DNA of 64,000 nucleotides, from contig NZ_CP043875.1 in assembly GCF_032878975.1 (NCBI RefSeq), positions 860,370 through 924,369 on the forward strand. The letters are read 5' to 3'. This stretch comes from Methanoplanus sp. FWC-SCC4 (GTDB taxonomy: Archaea > Halobacteriota > Methanomicrobia > Methanomicrobiales > Methanomicrobiaceae). Below are positions 18,567 to 27,799 of the stretch, one piece after another (positions within the stretch are counted from its first letter, which is position 1; each line of letters opens with the position of its first letter). Below the pieces are notes generated by a model, which saw only the letters and a list, made by a program, of their open reading frames with translations, was not told where the DNA came from and did not search any database. The position numbers and the translations under genes were made by a program.

Positions 18567-18914
18567 CTAAAAGCATATGGATTCATCAGGATTTTTGTAA
18601 AATTCAAGGATCAGGCTCCTCAATTCTGGGCAACAGATCTAGTCGATATGAAACCGTAAGGAAGGGACAAAATGAACAAAGTAGCATGGAAAATTGAAAA
18701 TTATCATAGAGCTTTAAAGCAATTCTGGGGAGTGGATAAATGTCAGTCCAGAAAGGAAGTTTCACAAAGATATCATATACAGTTTTCTTTAAGAGTCTAT
18801 TTGAGACTGGAAATCAATAGGATTTAAAAAGGAAAGAGCTGGTTTGAAACCAAAATGGGAATTCATAGGGATGAAGTTGCTAATTATATGAATTATCCAA
18901 AATATTCAATTTGA
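18561..18914 (+). pseudogene. Transposase remnant (IS4/IS701-like C-terminus)
   Basis: One frame reads VHLKAYGFIRIFVKF, QFWATDLVDM, stop, then NKVAWKIENYHRALKQFWGV, KCQSRKEVSQRYHI, FSLRVYLRLEINRI, stop, KGKSWFETKMGIHRDEV. The block around WKIENYHRALKQ is typical of the conserved end of IS4/IS701-type DDE transposases. Two in-frame stops and a missing 5' part show that it is dead. The in-frame match may extend upstream to about 18,520, over the winged-helix fragment. Confidence 0.7.
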
Positions 18915-19038
18915 TTTTTTTTTGTTGAAGTGCGTAAGTCCTAATTTATTAAATCCGGCATTGATAAATATAAAAAAAATATAACCAAAATAAATTCATA
19001 AAATGGCCTCATTTTTTGGATTATACTTGGGATATTGC

Positions 19039-21951
19039 ATGCTTAAAAAATTCTGGTTGTTGTTTCTGATTATATCTGCAGTTGCAGCTTCTGCTCCTGC
19101 ATCCGCATTGGTTTTAAATCTGCCTGATATCAGCGAAATGCCGTCTCTTTTTGATTTTGGAGATGAAAACAAACCTGTCTCCTCCTCTTCATTCATATAT
19201 GATGAAGACACAGGGCGATGGAGCACTTATTGCAGCGCCGACGGACTTCTGCTTTCAACTGACGGTTCTGGTAAATTCTTATTTGAGTCTGAAATGGGCT
19301 ATTTTTCATTCACTTTAAAGGAGATCGGGCGGTATGAAAAACTATTTTCACCCGGGCCCGGGCGTCTTGCCGTAAGTGGAAATGAGATAAGATCTTTTAA
19401 TAACGGCTTTTCCGAGTGGTATATCAACAGTGATGAAGGTATTGAGCACGGGATGGATGTTCTGCATTCTCCCCCCGGAACAGGAGAACTTGTTGCCGGA
19501 TTTGATATCGCAGGAGATTTTATACCATCATTATCTGCTGACGGGCAGAGCATCTGCTTCTCTGATAAAAACGGTCCTGTTTTCAGCTACGGCGGAATCT
19601 GCGCAACCGATGCAGAAGGCAGAGTTCTTAATTCATGGTTTGGATTCTCAGGAGATGCAATTTACTGGGAGATCGATGATGCCGGTGCAGTCTATCCGGT
19701 GGCAATCGATCCCATTTTTGGAAAGGTAGAAAAGCTGCAGTCTTCCGATTATATTGCAGCAGGGGATAAGTTTGGGTATTCTGTCTCCATCAGCGGTGAT
19801 TATTCCATTGTAGGGGCATATGGGAATGATGCTGCGGGCAGTGGTGCCGGTGCCGCGTATATCTTCCAAAAGGACAGTGGTGGAGCAGACAACTGGGGTC
19901 TTGTTCAAAGGCTCAATTCAAAAGAATACATTGCAGTGGGGGATAATTTTGGGATTTCTGTTTCTTTAAACGGCGATTATGCCATTGTGGGGGCATATGA
20001 TAATGATACTGCGGGCAGTGGTGCCGGTGCCGCGTATATCTTCCAAAAGGACAGTGGTGGAGCAGACAACTGGGGACTGGTTCAAAGGCTCAACTCAACA
20101 GAGTATATTGCTGCAGGGGATGAGTTTGGGCATTCTGTCTCTGTAAGCGGCGATTATGCCATTGTGGGGGCACATCTGAATAAGACTGCAGGTGGAGGAA
20201 ATGTTGCCGGTGCCGCTTATATCTTCCAAAAGGACAGTGGTGGAGCAGACAACTGGGGACTGGTAAAAAGGCTCAATTCAACAGAGTATATTGCTGCAGG
20301 GGATGAGTTTGGGCATTCCGTCTCTGTAAGCGGCGATTATGCCATTGTGGGGGCAAAACTGAATAAGACTGCAGGTGGAGGAAATGTTGCCGGTGCCGCG
20401 TATATCTTCCAAAAGGACAGTGGTGGAGCAGACAACTGGGGACTGGTAAAAAGGCTTAATTCGACAGAATACATTGCAGCGGGTGATTATTTTGGGTATT
20501 CTGTCTCCATCAGCGGCGATTATGCCATTGTGGGGGCATATGATAATGATACTGCGGGCAGTGGTGCCGGTGCCGTTTATATTTTCCAAAAGGACAGTGG
20601 TGGAGCAGACAATTGGGGACTGATTCAAAGGTTTAATTCGACAGAATACATTGCAGCGGGTGATTATTTTGGGGCTTCTGTTTCCATCAGTGGTGATTCT
20701 GCCATTGTGGGGGCACTTGGGAATGATGCTGCGGGCAGTTATGCCGGTGCCGCATATATCTTCCAAAAGGACAGTGGTGGAGCAGACAACTGGGGTCTTG
20801 TTAAGAAATTCCAGTCAACAGAATATATTGCATATTGGGATGAGTTTGGGAATTCTGTTTCCATCAGTGGTGATTCTGCCATTGTGGGGGCACCTGGGAA
20901 TGATACTGTGGGAGGTGCAGGTAGTGATTCCGGTGCCGCGTATATATTCGGAACATCGCAGTTGCCGTCTTTCACATCTGTTTATACTTTAACTGCCATT
21001 CGGATAACCGGAACTGATTTTGCCCCCGGAGTGCAGGTTAAGATTGTAAACGATGCAGGTGCCGAAATTGCGGCAACAGGCGAGACACTTACAGGCACTA
21101 CACAGATCGACTGCACTTTAGATCTCAACGGAGCTGCTGCAGGATTATGGGATATTGTGATAACAAATGCTGATGGGGGTATGGTTACATTCGCAGATGC
21201 ATATAGAGTGGGAGCTTTTCCTGCACCGGCAGCATCAACTTCGGGCGGCGGAGGCTCAAACACTGATACAGGAGTTGGATCATCAAATAACCTGAAAGCC
21301 GGAGATACTGCCTCATTCGGCTTTGAGGGCAAAGGTGCAGTCAACGAACTCTCAGTGAAGGTAAATGAGGATACACCAAACCTGATGGTGACTGTAAAGA
21401 AACAGAGCTATCTTCCCTCATCGATAGCAAATGCCCCTGACACAGATGTCTACGAGTACGAGGAGGTTAAGACATACCATGCCGGTGAATCTGATGTCTC
21501 AGGCGGAGTCTTTGAGTTTAAGGTAACAAAGAGCTGGCTTTCAGACAAAGGCTATACATTGGGTGATGTTGTCATGCTCCACTACAAAGACGGCGTATGG
21601 GCCGCCCTTCCGACAGTGTTTGTCAAAGAGCAAGGCGGGTATTACTATTACAGTGCAGAAACCCCTTCATTTTCATGGTTTGCGATAGGAATTGAGGAGG
21701 GTGCGACAGTGATTCCTGAAGCGGAAGCAGAGAAAACACAGGCCCCTGCCGCAACTGAAATATTAACACCTGTTGCAACCACCCTGTCTGTTCAGACAGA
21801 AGCACCTGTACCGGTGGCAGAGAATCAGTCCTCATTATTGATGCCTGTCATTCTGGGCATTGTGGTAATTCTGCTGATAATTATCGGAGCCAGATTGTGG
21901 CAGAGAAGGCAGAAGAGCAAATATCCTGAATGGTGGGATAAGAAACTTTAA
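19039..21951 (+). CDS. Large surface protein: seven FG-GAP-like repeats, IPT-like and PGF-pre-PGF domains
   Basis: Starting at the ATG at 19039 gives a normal signal peptide (MLKKFWLLFLIISAVAAS); the ATG at 19003 would put 12 extra residues before it. After an N-terminal domain of about 220 residues come seven units of about 59 residues with consensus EYIAAGD-FG-SVSISGDYAIVGA, then GAAYIFQKDSGGADNWGLV, fitting a seven-bladed propeller. An IPT/TIG-like domain (FTSVYTLTAIRITGTDFAPG), a Gly/Ser linker, a PGF-pre-PGF domain (NELSVKVNEDTPNLMVTVKK to FSWFAIGIEEG), a Pro/Thr-rich stalk and a C-terminal membrane helix with basic tail follow. It is probably a cell-envelope adhesin. It lies between the two integrase copies. 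Confidence 0.85.
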   Translation: MLKKFWLLFLIISAVAASAPASALVLNLPDISEMPSLFDFGDENKPVSSSSFIYDEDTGRWSTYCSADGLLLSTDGSGKFLFESEMGYFSFTLKEIGRYEKLFSPGPGRLAVSGNEIRSFNNGFSEWYINSDEGIEHGMDVLHSPPGTGELVAGFDIAGDFIPSLSADGQSICFSDKNGPVFSYGGICATDAEGRVLNSWFGFSGDAIYWEIDDAGAVYPVAIDPIFGKVEKLQSSDYIAAGDKFGYSVSISGDYSIVGAYGNDAAGSGAGAAYIFQKDSGGADNWGLVQRLNSKEYIAVGDNFGISVSLNGDYAIVGAYDNDTAGSGAGAAYIFQKDSGGADNWGLVQRLNSTEYIAAGDEFGHSVSVSGDYAIVGAHLNKTAGGGNVAGAAYIFQKDSGGADNWGLVKRLNSTEYIAAGDEFGHSVSVSGDYAIVGAKLNKTAGGGNVAGAAYIFQKDSGGADNWGLVKRLNSTEYIAAGDYFGYSVSISGDYAIVGAYDNDTAGSGAGAVYIFQKDSGGADNWGLIQRFNSTEYIAAGDYFGASVSISGDSAIVGALGNDAAGSYAGAAYIFQKDSGGADNWGLVKKFQSTEYIAYWDEFGNSVSISGDSAIVGAPGNDTVGGAGSDSGAAYIFGTSQLPSFTSVYTLTAIRITGTDFAPGVQVKIVNDAGAEIAATGETLTGTTQIDCTLDLNGAAAGLWDIVITNADGGMVTFADAYRVGAFPAPAASTSGGGGSNTDTGVGSSNNLKAGDTASFGFEGKGAVNELSVKVNEDTPNLMVTVKKQSYLPSSIANAPDTDVYEYEEVKTYHAGESDVSGGVFEFKVTKSWLSDKGYTLGDVVMLHYKDGVWAALPTVFVKEQGGYYYYSAETPSFSWFAIGIEEGATVIPEAEAEKTQAPAATEILTPVATTLSVQTEAPVPVAENQSSLLMPVILGIVVILLIIIGARLWQRRQKSKYPEWWDKKL
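19738..20955 (+). repeat. Seven tandem coding repeats of about 177-186 bp
   Basis: The DNA encoding the propeller blades is itself highly repeated, for example ATATCTTCCAAAAGGACAGT and AGTGGTGGAGCAGACAACTG recur in nearly every unit. Units 3 and 4 share a 9-bp insertion (GGAGGAAAT) and differ at only a few bases, so they look like a recent unit duplication. Such repeats allow unit gain or loss by recombination. Confidence 0.85.
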
Positions 21952-22141
21952 TTCGTATTTTATAAGCAGATAAATCAATTTTTTATTTTTCATTTTTATT
22001 TTTATCCGGGCATTTACCTGAAAAGAGGATTCAGTAACTAAAGTTAATAAAACTCTGGTTATTAGTTGTCAGTATACAGATGCCGCACGAAAAAACCTGT
22101 AATCAAAAGAAACTCAGAAGGATCCTCCGGCAAAGGATAAG

Positions 22142-22984
22142 ATGACAAAAACCGTTGCTGATATTTTAAAACATCGGGAGGTTATGGCCATTATAAATGC
22201 CTGCAAAAACAGCAGGGATCGTGCATTGATCTCAGTGATGTACGAAGGAGCATTCCGGAGTGGAGAGATTGGAGAATTAACCTGGGGTGATGTCGAGTTC
22301 AGGGATACCGGACTTGTGGTAAATACTAAATTCAAGACTGGAATTGCAAGGCGTATTCTCCTTGCAAACAGTACTAACTATCTTGCGAGCTGGAAGGATG
22401 ACTATCCGTATGAGATAACTCCTGAAATGCCGGTTTTTCTAACTTTTGTCAACAATAGTCCAAAAGAAAAACCCGGAGAAAGGGATCCTGAAAGACCTGT
22501 ACATAAATCGTTAACATATGCAGGTCTGCGCAAGCAAATTAAAATTCTTGTAGAAAGAGCTGAAATAAAACATAATGTTACAACTCACACGTTTCGGCAT
22601 TCAAGAATTACGCATCTTGTTCAGGCCGGTTATCCTGAGAGTTACATAAAGAAGATGTGCTGGGGTACGATTACAACAGACCAGCTTGCAACATATCTTC
22701 ACCTTGATGACAAGTATATGGATGATACATTCTATCATTATGAAGGTATTAAGCCGCCGGAGAGGAAAGATGAGGTTTTACTTGAAGCGATCCAATGTCC
22801 CAGGTGTTATGCTGTAAATGGATTTAGCACAAAATTCTGCAGAAAATGCGGTCTGGCATTGAATGATAAAACTGCACTTGAAATGGAGGAGGTCATGTCA
22901 TTTATCCAGCAGGCAATAACAGCAAAGGCCAGAGAGAATCCAGAAGAACTTGGAAGGATTATTCAGCAGTTCTCCTCAGCCTAA
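22142..22984 (+). CDS. Truncated second copy of the integrase (catalytic domain and zinc ribbon)
   Basis: The 280 residues match residues 150-429 of the integrase at 16,548 with a single visible substitution (VADIL for VNDIL) and only a handful of silent changes. Upstream, the match continues for about 35 bp with a shifted frame (CTCAGAAGG to CCTCCGG), so the N-terminal DNA-binding half has been lost. The remaining frame keeps all catalytic residues and starts with an ATG but has no ribosome binding site. It is probably a pseudogene, though a catalytic fragment could be made. A homologue of the small ORF follows, as after the full copy. Confidence 0.8.
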   Translation: MTKTVADILKHREVMAIINACKNSRDRALISVMYEGAFRSGEIGELTWGDVEFRDTGLVVNTKFKTGIARRILLANSTNYLASWKDDYPYEITPEMPVFLTFVNNSPKEKPGERDPERPVHKSLTYAGLRKQIKILVERAEIKHNVTTHTFRHSRITHLVQAGYPESYIKKMCWGTITTDQLATYLHLDDKYMDDTFYHYEGIKPPERKDEVLLEAIQCPRCYAVNGFSTKFCRKCGLALNDKTALEMEEVMSFIQQAITAKARENPEELGRIIQQFSSA

Positions 22985-23125
22985 TTTTTTTAAATTTGTT
23001 TAAATCGTAAGCGCCCGAAGGAGAATTTATATTTTTTGTAGATCTATAATATAAACTATTTATTATAATTTATTCTCCTGATTTAAATCTGATGAATATC
23101 TGAGATTTTCCGCACTTTTCAAAAA

Positions 23126-23135
23126 TTAACGTTAA
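23126..23135. repeat. TTAACGTTAA palindrome, second module copy
   Basis: Perfect 10-bp palindrome with the same left context (TTTTCCGCACTTTTCAAAAA) as 17,978-17,987. Further copies are at 53,302-53,311 and 59,394-59,403. Confidence 0.55.
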
Positions 23136-23325
23136 AATTTAAATATATTTTTTAATTTATATATCAAAAAGGTAAAATTATATATACCAGATCTCTCTAA
23201 TGGTTATTTATGGCAAAATTATTTACATTGAATTATATAATATACAATATTGGATTTACATTAACTGACACATTATACATTGGCAAAGTATTAGAATCCC
23301 AATTTGTATCCCAGAGGCTGATGCA

Positions 23326-23490
23326 ATGAAGAAAGCTACTCCAAGAATAGATCGTGAGATCCTTGAAAGGCTTCCTTTGGTTGAGAAGGCATTTGCCAAA
23401 TACCTGATTCAGAAAGGTGAACTGATTCTTGATTATAGTATGAATAATTCATTTGAAGGTGGGGGTGAAAGTTGTGATTCGTTATCTTAA
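23326..23490 (+). CDS. Small conserved protein next to integrase, copy 2 (54 aa)
   Basis: This is the homologue of the 18,179 ORF, starting MKKATPRIDREILERLPL and diverging only in the last 10 residues. It follows the truncated integrase at the same distance as copy 1. The upstream CAGAGG is a weaker ribosome binding site than in copy 1. Nucleotide changes between the copies are mostly at third positions, which supports real coding. The function is unknown. Confidence 0.62.
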   Translation: MKKATPRIDREILERLPLVEKAFAKYLIQKGELILDYSMNNSFEGGGESCDSLS

Positions 23491-23544
23491 TTATAAAAGA
23501 GGATTTTTCCAATCTCTTTGGGTTTTAAGAGCTTATTTGATCAA

Positions 23545-24627
23545 TTAATCCTCTAATTTGAAATGTTTTATTAATTTATCAAGTGTAAACTTATTTTTCA
23601 ATTTAAAAGCACTATTTTGATTTCCTCTAAGACCTGTTTCCCAATAAGCCATATTCTCCTGATTTTTTCTAAGCCATTCTACACGGACAAGATATGTACA
23701 AATTTCCAAATTTTCTGAATTCTTTTTAATTCCTTCACATTTTAGAGGTATATCCAATATTGAAACTTCTTTATCCCCTTTGTTGATTTTAAAATCCTTT
23801 ATAGGGATACTTTCTGCAATAACCTTTCCGACACCAACATATCCCTTTTTTGGAATCATAGCAAATATGCGAGCTCCAACAAATAGATTTTTTAGGGATT
23901 TGATATGCCAAGCACCGCCTCCAGCTGTGATATAACCATATTTTTGTGCATCTTCCCAGATTGATATTCCATCATACGAATCGATATTTACAACAAAATC
24001 TTTTCCGTTCCAAGTTTCTCCCTTATTTTGTATTCCTGATTTGCAAATTTTTTCTTCTGCTTCAATGGGATCAATGAGCCAGCTTCTTGAAAGGTATTCT
24101 GAATTTGAATCTGAAAAAAATCTAAAAAATACAGCATTTATTGGAACACTATAATTATTAGAAAGATAGTTTAGTATTCTTTCAGTTTCATTATCAAGTT
24201 CAGAACATACAATTATCATGTCGTGCTCTTGATTTATTTTTTCCGGAGGAGAGATCCCAAACTTTTGAGCAAAAAGTGATTCAAAATCCTCTTTGCGATA
24301 ATCTTTGCAGATATTTTTTATCTCATCATATGAGAGATCTTTAATCCAAGATGCATAATCCAAAACTTGAGAAATGACCTCTCTTGATGTTTTGTTCTTC
24401 TTTAATTCAACAATAGTAATTTTTCCCTCGGGATCAATTCCTAATAAATCAATATATTTCCCGAAAATTGTAGGAGTTTGCCTTCCAATTATGAGCAGGT
24501 TATCATCAAGTATCGAGATATTACTGCTTAAAACATCTTCAAGTCTTTTTTCTGAATCAATTGATGAATACTCGATTTTACTTATATTATTAGAAGTGAT
24601 ATTCCAAAGACCAACTTCTATCGGCAT
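23545..24627 (-). CDS. NucS-like PDDEXK nuclease fused to a PUA/EVE-like domain
   Basis: The N-terminal half has a PDDEXK core: D60 in GKYIDLLGID, E74-x-K76 in ITIVELKKNKTS and Q87 in VISQVLDYASWI, the arrangement of NucS/DUF91-type endonucleases. The C-terminal half (about residues 215-290: YGYITAGGGAWHI, FVGARIFAMIPKKGYVGVGK) resembles PUA/EVE-like folds, which in several restriction enzymes bind modified bases. A modification-dependent restriction role is therefore plausible but inferred. It is divergent from the hsd operon across a 180-bp AT-rich gap. I favour the ATG at 24627 over the GTG at 24636. Confidence 0.7.
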   Translation of the reverse strand: MPIEVGLWNITSNNISKIEYSSIDSEKRLEDVLSSNISILDDNLLIIGRQTPTIFGKYIDLLGIDPEGKITIVELKKNKTSREVISQVLDYASWIKDLSYDEIKNICKDYRKEDFESLFAQKFGISPPEKINQEHDMIIVCSELDNETERILNYLSNNYSVPINAVFFRFFSDSNSEYLSRSWLIDPIEAEEKICKSGIQNKGETWNGKDFVVNIDSYDGISIWEDAQKYGYITAGGGAWHIKSLKNLFVGARIFAMIPKKGYVGVGKVIAESIPIKDFKINKGDKEVSILDIPLKCEGIKKNSENLEICTYLVRVEWLRKNQENMAYWETGLRGNQNSAFKLKNKFTLDKLIKHFKLED

Positions 24628-24808
24628 AAATATCACATTAAAAAAATGATATTTATTGTTTTTGATTTAATCCTTTAAATAGCAAAAATTTTGTTTTTTT
24701 ATATTTAAATTTTGATCATATTTTTTATTAAATCATTTTTTCGAAGCAATTAAGATCAATTTTAAACACCAAAAATCAACTCTTTATTATAACCATGGGG
24801 CAGAGAAT

Positions 24809-26311
24809 TTGAATACAATCAAAGAAGAAAAAATATCCATTTCAGAACTTGAATCCTGGCTTTTTGAAGGTGCAAACCTGCTAAGAGGGGTCATTGATGC
24901 AGCTGATTTTAAGACCTATATTTTCCCGCTTTTATTCTATAAAAGAATCTGTGATGTTTTTGACGAAGAATTCCAGATTGCTCTTCAGGAAGCAGATGGT
25001 GATATAGAAGAGGCATATTTCAGAGAAAACTTCAGATTTTTTATTCCTGAAGGATGCCACTGGAATGATATCCGGACGCACACAGAGAATGTCGGTACCG
25101 CTCTCCTAAAAGGAATGCAATGTATAGAGAAAGAAAATTACAAAACTCTTAATCAGATCTTTGGCGATGCACAATGGGCAAATAAGGATCGTCTTCCGGA
25201 TGAACTTCTAAACGATTTGATAGAGCACTTTTCTCAACATAACCTCTCAAATTCCAATGTAGAACCGGATATTGCCGGAAGAGCATATGAATACCTGATA
25301 AAGAAATTTGCAGATGAATCCAATAAGGCAGCAGGAGAGTTCTACACCCCGAGAAAAGTAATCTCCCTTATGATGAGGATTTTAAAACCGCAGGAAAAGG
25401 AGAGCGTATATGACCCTGCTGCGGGAACCGCCGGAATGCTTCTTGAGGCACTGAATTATATCCAGCATCATGGCGGAAATATAAACCTGCTTCATCTTTA
25501 CGGGCAGGAAAAAAACATGACTACATCCTCCATTGCCCGGATGAATCTTATTCTACACGGGAGAGAGGACTTCCAGATTATCAGGGGAGATACCCTTAGA
25601 AATCCGGCGTTTTTCGATGAGGCTGGTAGCCTTAAAAAATTCTCCTGTGTTATTGCCAATCCTCCTTTTTCATTAAAGAAATGGGGCGAAGAGGTATGGG
25701 AGCACGATCCTTACGGCAGGAACATCGGCGGAATTCCCCCAAAAAGTTATGGAGATTATGCCTGGGTTCAGCATATGATCACCTCAATGGAAGACGAAAC
25801 CGGAAGGATGGCCATCGTTCTTCCACAGGGCGTATTATTCAGGAAGGGCGCCGAGGGAAAGATCCGCAAAAAGCTTATCGAGATGGATCTCCTTGAGGCT
25901 GTTATCGGTCTTGGGCCTAACCTTTTCTATGGAACAACCCTTGCAGCCTGTATCCTGATTTTCAGAGCAGAAAAGCCTGAAGGACTGAAGAACAAGGTTC
26001 TCTTTATCGATGCTTCCGGGGAGTTTAAGCAGGGCAGAAACCAGAACGAGCTTCTTGAACAAAATGTCGATCAGATCTATTCCTGGTATGAAGAATACAA
26101 AGATGTTGAAGGAGCGGTAAAGGTCGCATCTTTTGATGATATTGCAGAGGAGGATTTCAATCTCAACATCTCTTTGTATGTCGAGCCTGTGATTGAGGAA
26201 GATCCAATGACTGTTGAAGAGGGCCTTTCACGCCTTAAATCAGCGGCTGCGGATTGCACGAAAGCAGAGAAACACCTGAAAGAGCTCCTGTCCGAATACA
26301 AGGTGATCTAA
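24809..26311 (+). CDS. hsdM: Type I restriction-modification DNA methyltransferase subunit HsdM, first copy
   Basis: The 500-residue N6-adenine methyltransferase has the HsdM N-terminal helical domain (ANLLRGVIDAADFKTYIFPL), the SAM-binding motif I (VYDPAAGTAGML) and the catalytic motif IV NPPF (IANPPFSLKKWG). The start is a TTG at 24809, since the nearby ATG at 24794 meets a stop at once. Its stop abuts the GTG start of a second hsdM. The two proteins are clear paralogues along their whole length, but motif IV differs (NPPF here, NPPY there). Confidence 0.92.
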   Translation: MNTIKEEKISISELESWLFEGANLLRGVIDAADFKTYIFPLLFYKRICDVFDEEFQIALQEADGDIEEAYFRENFRFFIPEGCHWNDIRTHTENVGTALLKGMQCIEKENYKTLNQIFGDAQWANKDRLPDELLNDLIEHFSQHNLSNSNVEPDIAGRAYEYLIKKFADESNKAAGEFYTPRKVISLMMRILKPQEKESVYDPAAGTAGMLLEALNYIQHHGGNINLLHLYGQEKNMTTSSIARMNLILHGREDFQIIRGDTLRNPAFFDEAGSLKKFSCVIANPPFSLKKWGEEVWEHDPYGRNIGGIPPKSYGDYAWVQHMITSMEDETGRMAIVLPQGVLFRKGAEGKIRKKLIEMDLLEAVIGLGPNLFYGTTLAACILIFRAEKPEGLKNKVLFIDASGEFKQGRNQNELLEQNVDQIYSWYEEYKDVEGAVKVASFDDIAEEDFNLNISLYVEPVIEEDPMTVEEGLSRLKSAAADCTKAEKHLKELLSEYKVI

Positions 26312-27799
26312 GTGGCCGACAACAGACACATCTCACAGAACGAACTTGAAAAATATCTATGGGGAGCGGCAGTTCTTCTCAGAGGATATATTGATGCATC
26401 GGATTACAAACAGTATATCTTCCCGCTTCTTTATTTCAAGCGTATTTGTGACTGCTATGATGAAGAAACAGAGAAGGCAATAGAGGAAGTCGGAGAAGTT
26501 TTCCCGGAAGACCACCGTTTCACTGTGCCTGAAGGGTCGCACTGGGATGATGTAAGGGCCGTTACGGAGAATGTCGGTTTATCTATTCAGCATGCGATGC
26601 GTTCGATTGAAGAAGCAAACAGGGAACAACTCCAGGGTATCTTTGGCGATACTACGTGGACAAACAAGAATTTCTTATCCGATGCTACCCTTCGCGAACT
26701 GATTGAGCATTTTTCCTCGCAGACATTATCGATCGAGAGAGTCCCCCAGGACGAACTAGGCCAGGGTTACGAGTACCTGATCAAGAAGTTCGCGGATGAT
26801 TCCGGGCATACGGCAGCGGAGTTCTACACCAACAGAACCCTTGTGCGGCTGATGACGCAGATGCTCAAACCGAAAGAGGGAGAATCGATCTACGATCCGA
26901 CCTGCGGTAGTGCGGGAATGCTCCTTGTCGCCGCCCTGCAGGTGAAGGAGGAAGGCGGAGATTACCGGACCCTGAAACTTTACGGTCAGGAGATTAACCT
27001 GATAACATCCTCTATTGGCCGTATGAATATGTTTTTGCATGGAATTGATGATTTTAAGATTATCCGTGGAGATACCCTTTCAAATCCTGCCTTTGTTGAG
27101 AATGACTGCTTAAAGACATTTGATATGGTTCTTGCAAATCCTCCTTATTCAATTTCAAAATGGAATCGTGAAGCTTTTTCAAGTGATAAATGGGGCCGGA
27201 ATATGTTTGGTGTTCCTCCCCAGGGCCGTGCTGATTACGCATTCTTCCAGCACATCATAAAAAGCATGGACCCGGAGACGGGCCGGTGTGCAATCCTGTT
27301 TCCTCACGGAGTTCTGTTCCGGGACGCCGAAAAGGAGATGAGAAAGAAACTCATTGAAGCTGATCTGATTGAATGTGTCCTGGGACTTGGCCCTAATCTG
27401 TTTTATAATTCTCCGATGTTTTCATGTGTTGTTATCTGTAAAACTCAGAAACCAAAGAAAAGACAGGGAAAAGTAATATTCATTGATGCTCAAAAAGAGG
27501 TGACTAAATCCAAAACGCAGAGTTTTATTGAATCTCACCACCGCAAAAGGATACTTAATGGTTATCAAAGATATGAAGATATTGATGGCTTTTCAAAAGT
27601 CATGAAAAATGAGGAAATTCTTGCTCAAAATGGAAATTTGAGTGTTCAAATGTATGTTAAACCTCTTAATGGAAATGAATCTGAAGAGGAAATTTCTTTA
27701 AATGAACTCATCGCAGAATGGGATGAAAAATGTGAGGATTTTGGTGCATCAATTGAAGATCTAATTAGCATACTTAAGGAGGTTGGGATGCATGAATGA
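26312..27799 (+). CDS. hsdM: Type I restriction-modification DNA methyltransferase subunit HsdM, second copy
   Basis: The 495-residue paralogue of the preceding gene has motif I IYDPTCGSAGMLL and motif IV LANPPYSISKW. It begins with GTG directly after the previous stop. Base composition is uneven: about 26,500-27,000 is rich in G+C with many CGG, CCG and GCG codons, then the rest of the gene turns AT-rich like the downstream genes. This looks like a recombination joint. Two HsdM subunits with one HsdS suggests either a mixed methylase complex (one M of each kind) or a recent change of specificity. Confidence 0.92.
   Translation: MADNRHISQNELEKYLWGAAVLLRGYIDASDYKQYIFPLLYFKRICDCYDEETEKAIEEVGEVFPEDHRFTVPEGSHWDDVRAVTENVGLSIQHAMRSIEEANREQLQGIFGDTTWTNKNFLSDATLRELIEHFSSQTLSIERVPQDELGQGYEYLIKKFADDSGHTAAEFYTNRTLVRLMTQMLKPKEGESIYDPTCGSAGMLLVAALQVKEEGGDYRTLKLYGQEINLITSSIGRMNMFLHGIDDFKIIRGDTLSNPAFVENDCLKTFDMVLANPPYSISKWNREAFSSDKWGRNMFGVPPQGRADYAFFQHIIKSMDPETGRCAILFPHGVLFRDAEKEMRKKLIEADLIECVLGLGPNLFYNSPMFSCVVICKTQKPKKRQGKVIFIDAQKEVTKSKTQSFIESHHRKRILNGYQRYEDIDGFSKVMKNEEILAQNGNLSVQMYVKPLNGNESEEEISLNELIAEWDEKCEDFGASIEDLISILKEVGMHE

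Noticed and set aside
19738-20955. Regular repeats that could suggest a CRISPR array
   Set aside because: Units are about 180 bp, continuous and fully coding in one frame. There are no short repeats with unique spacers.
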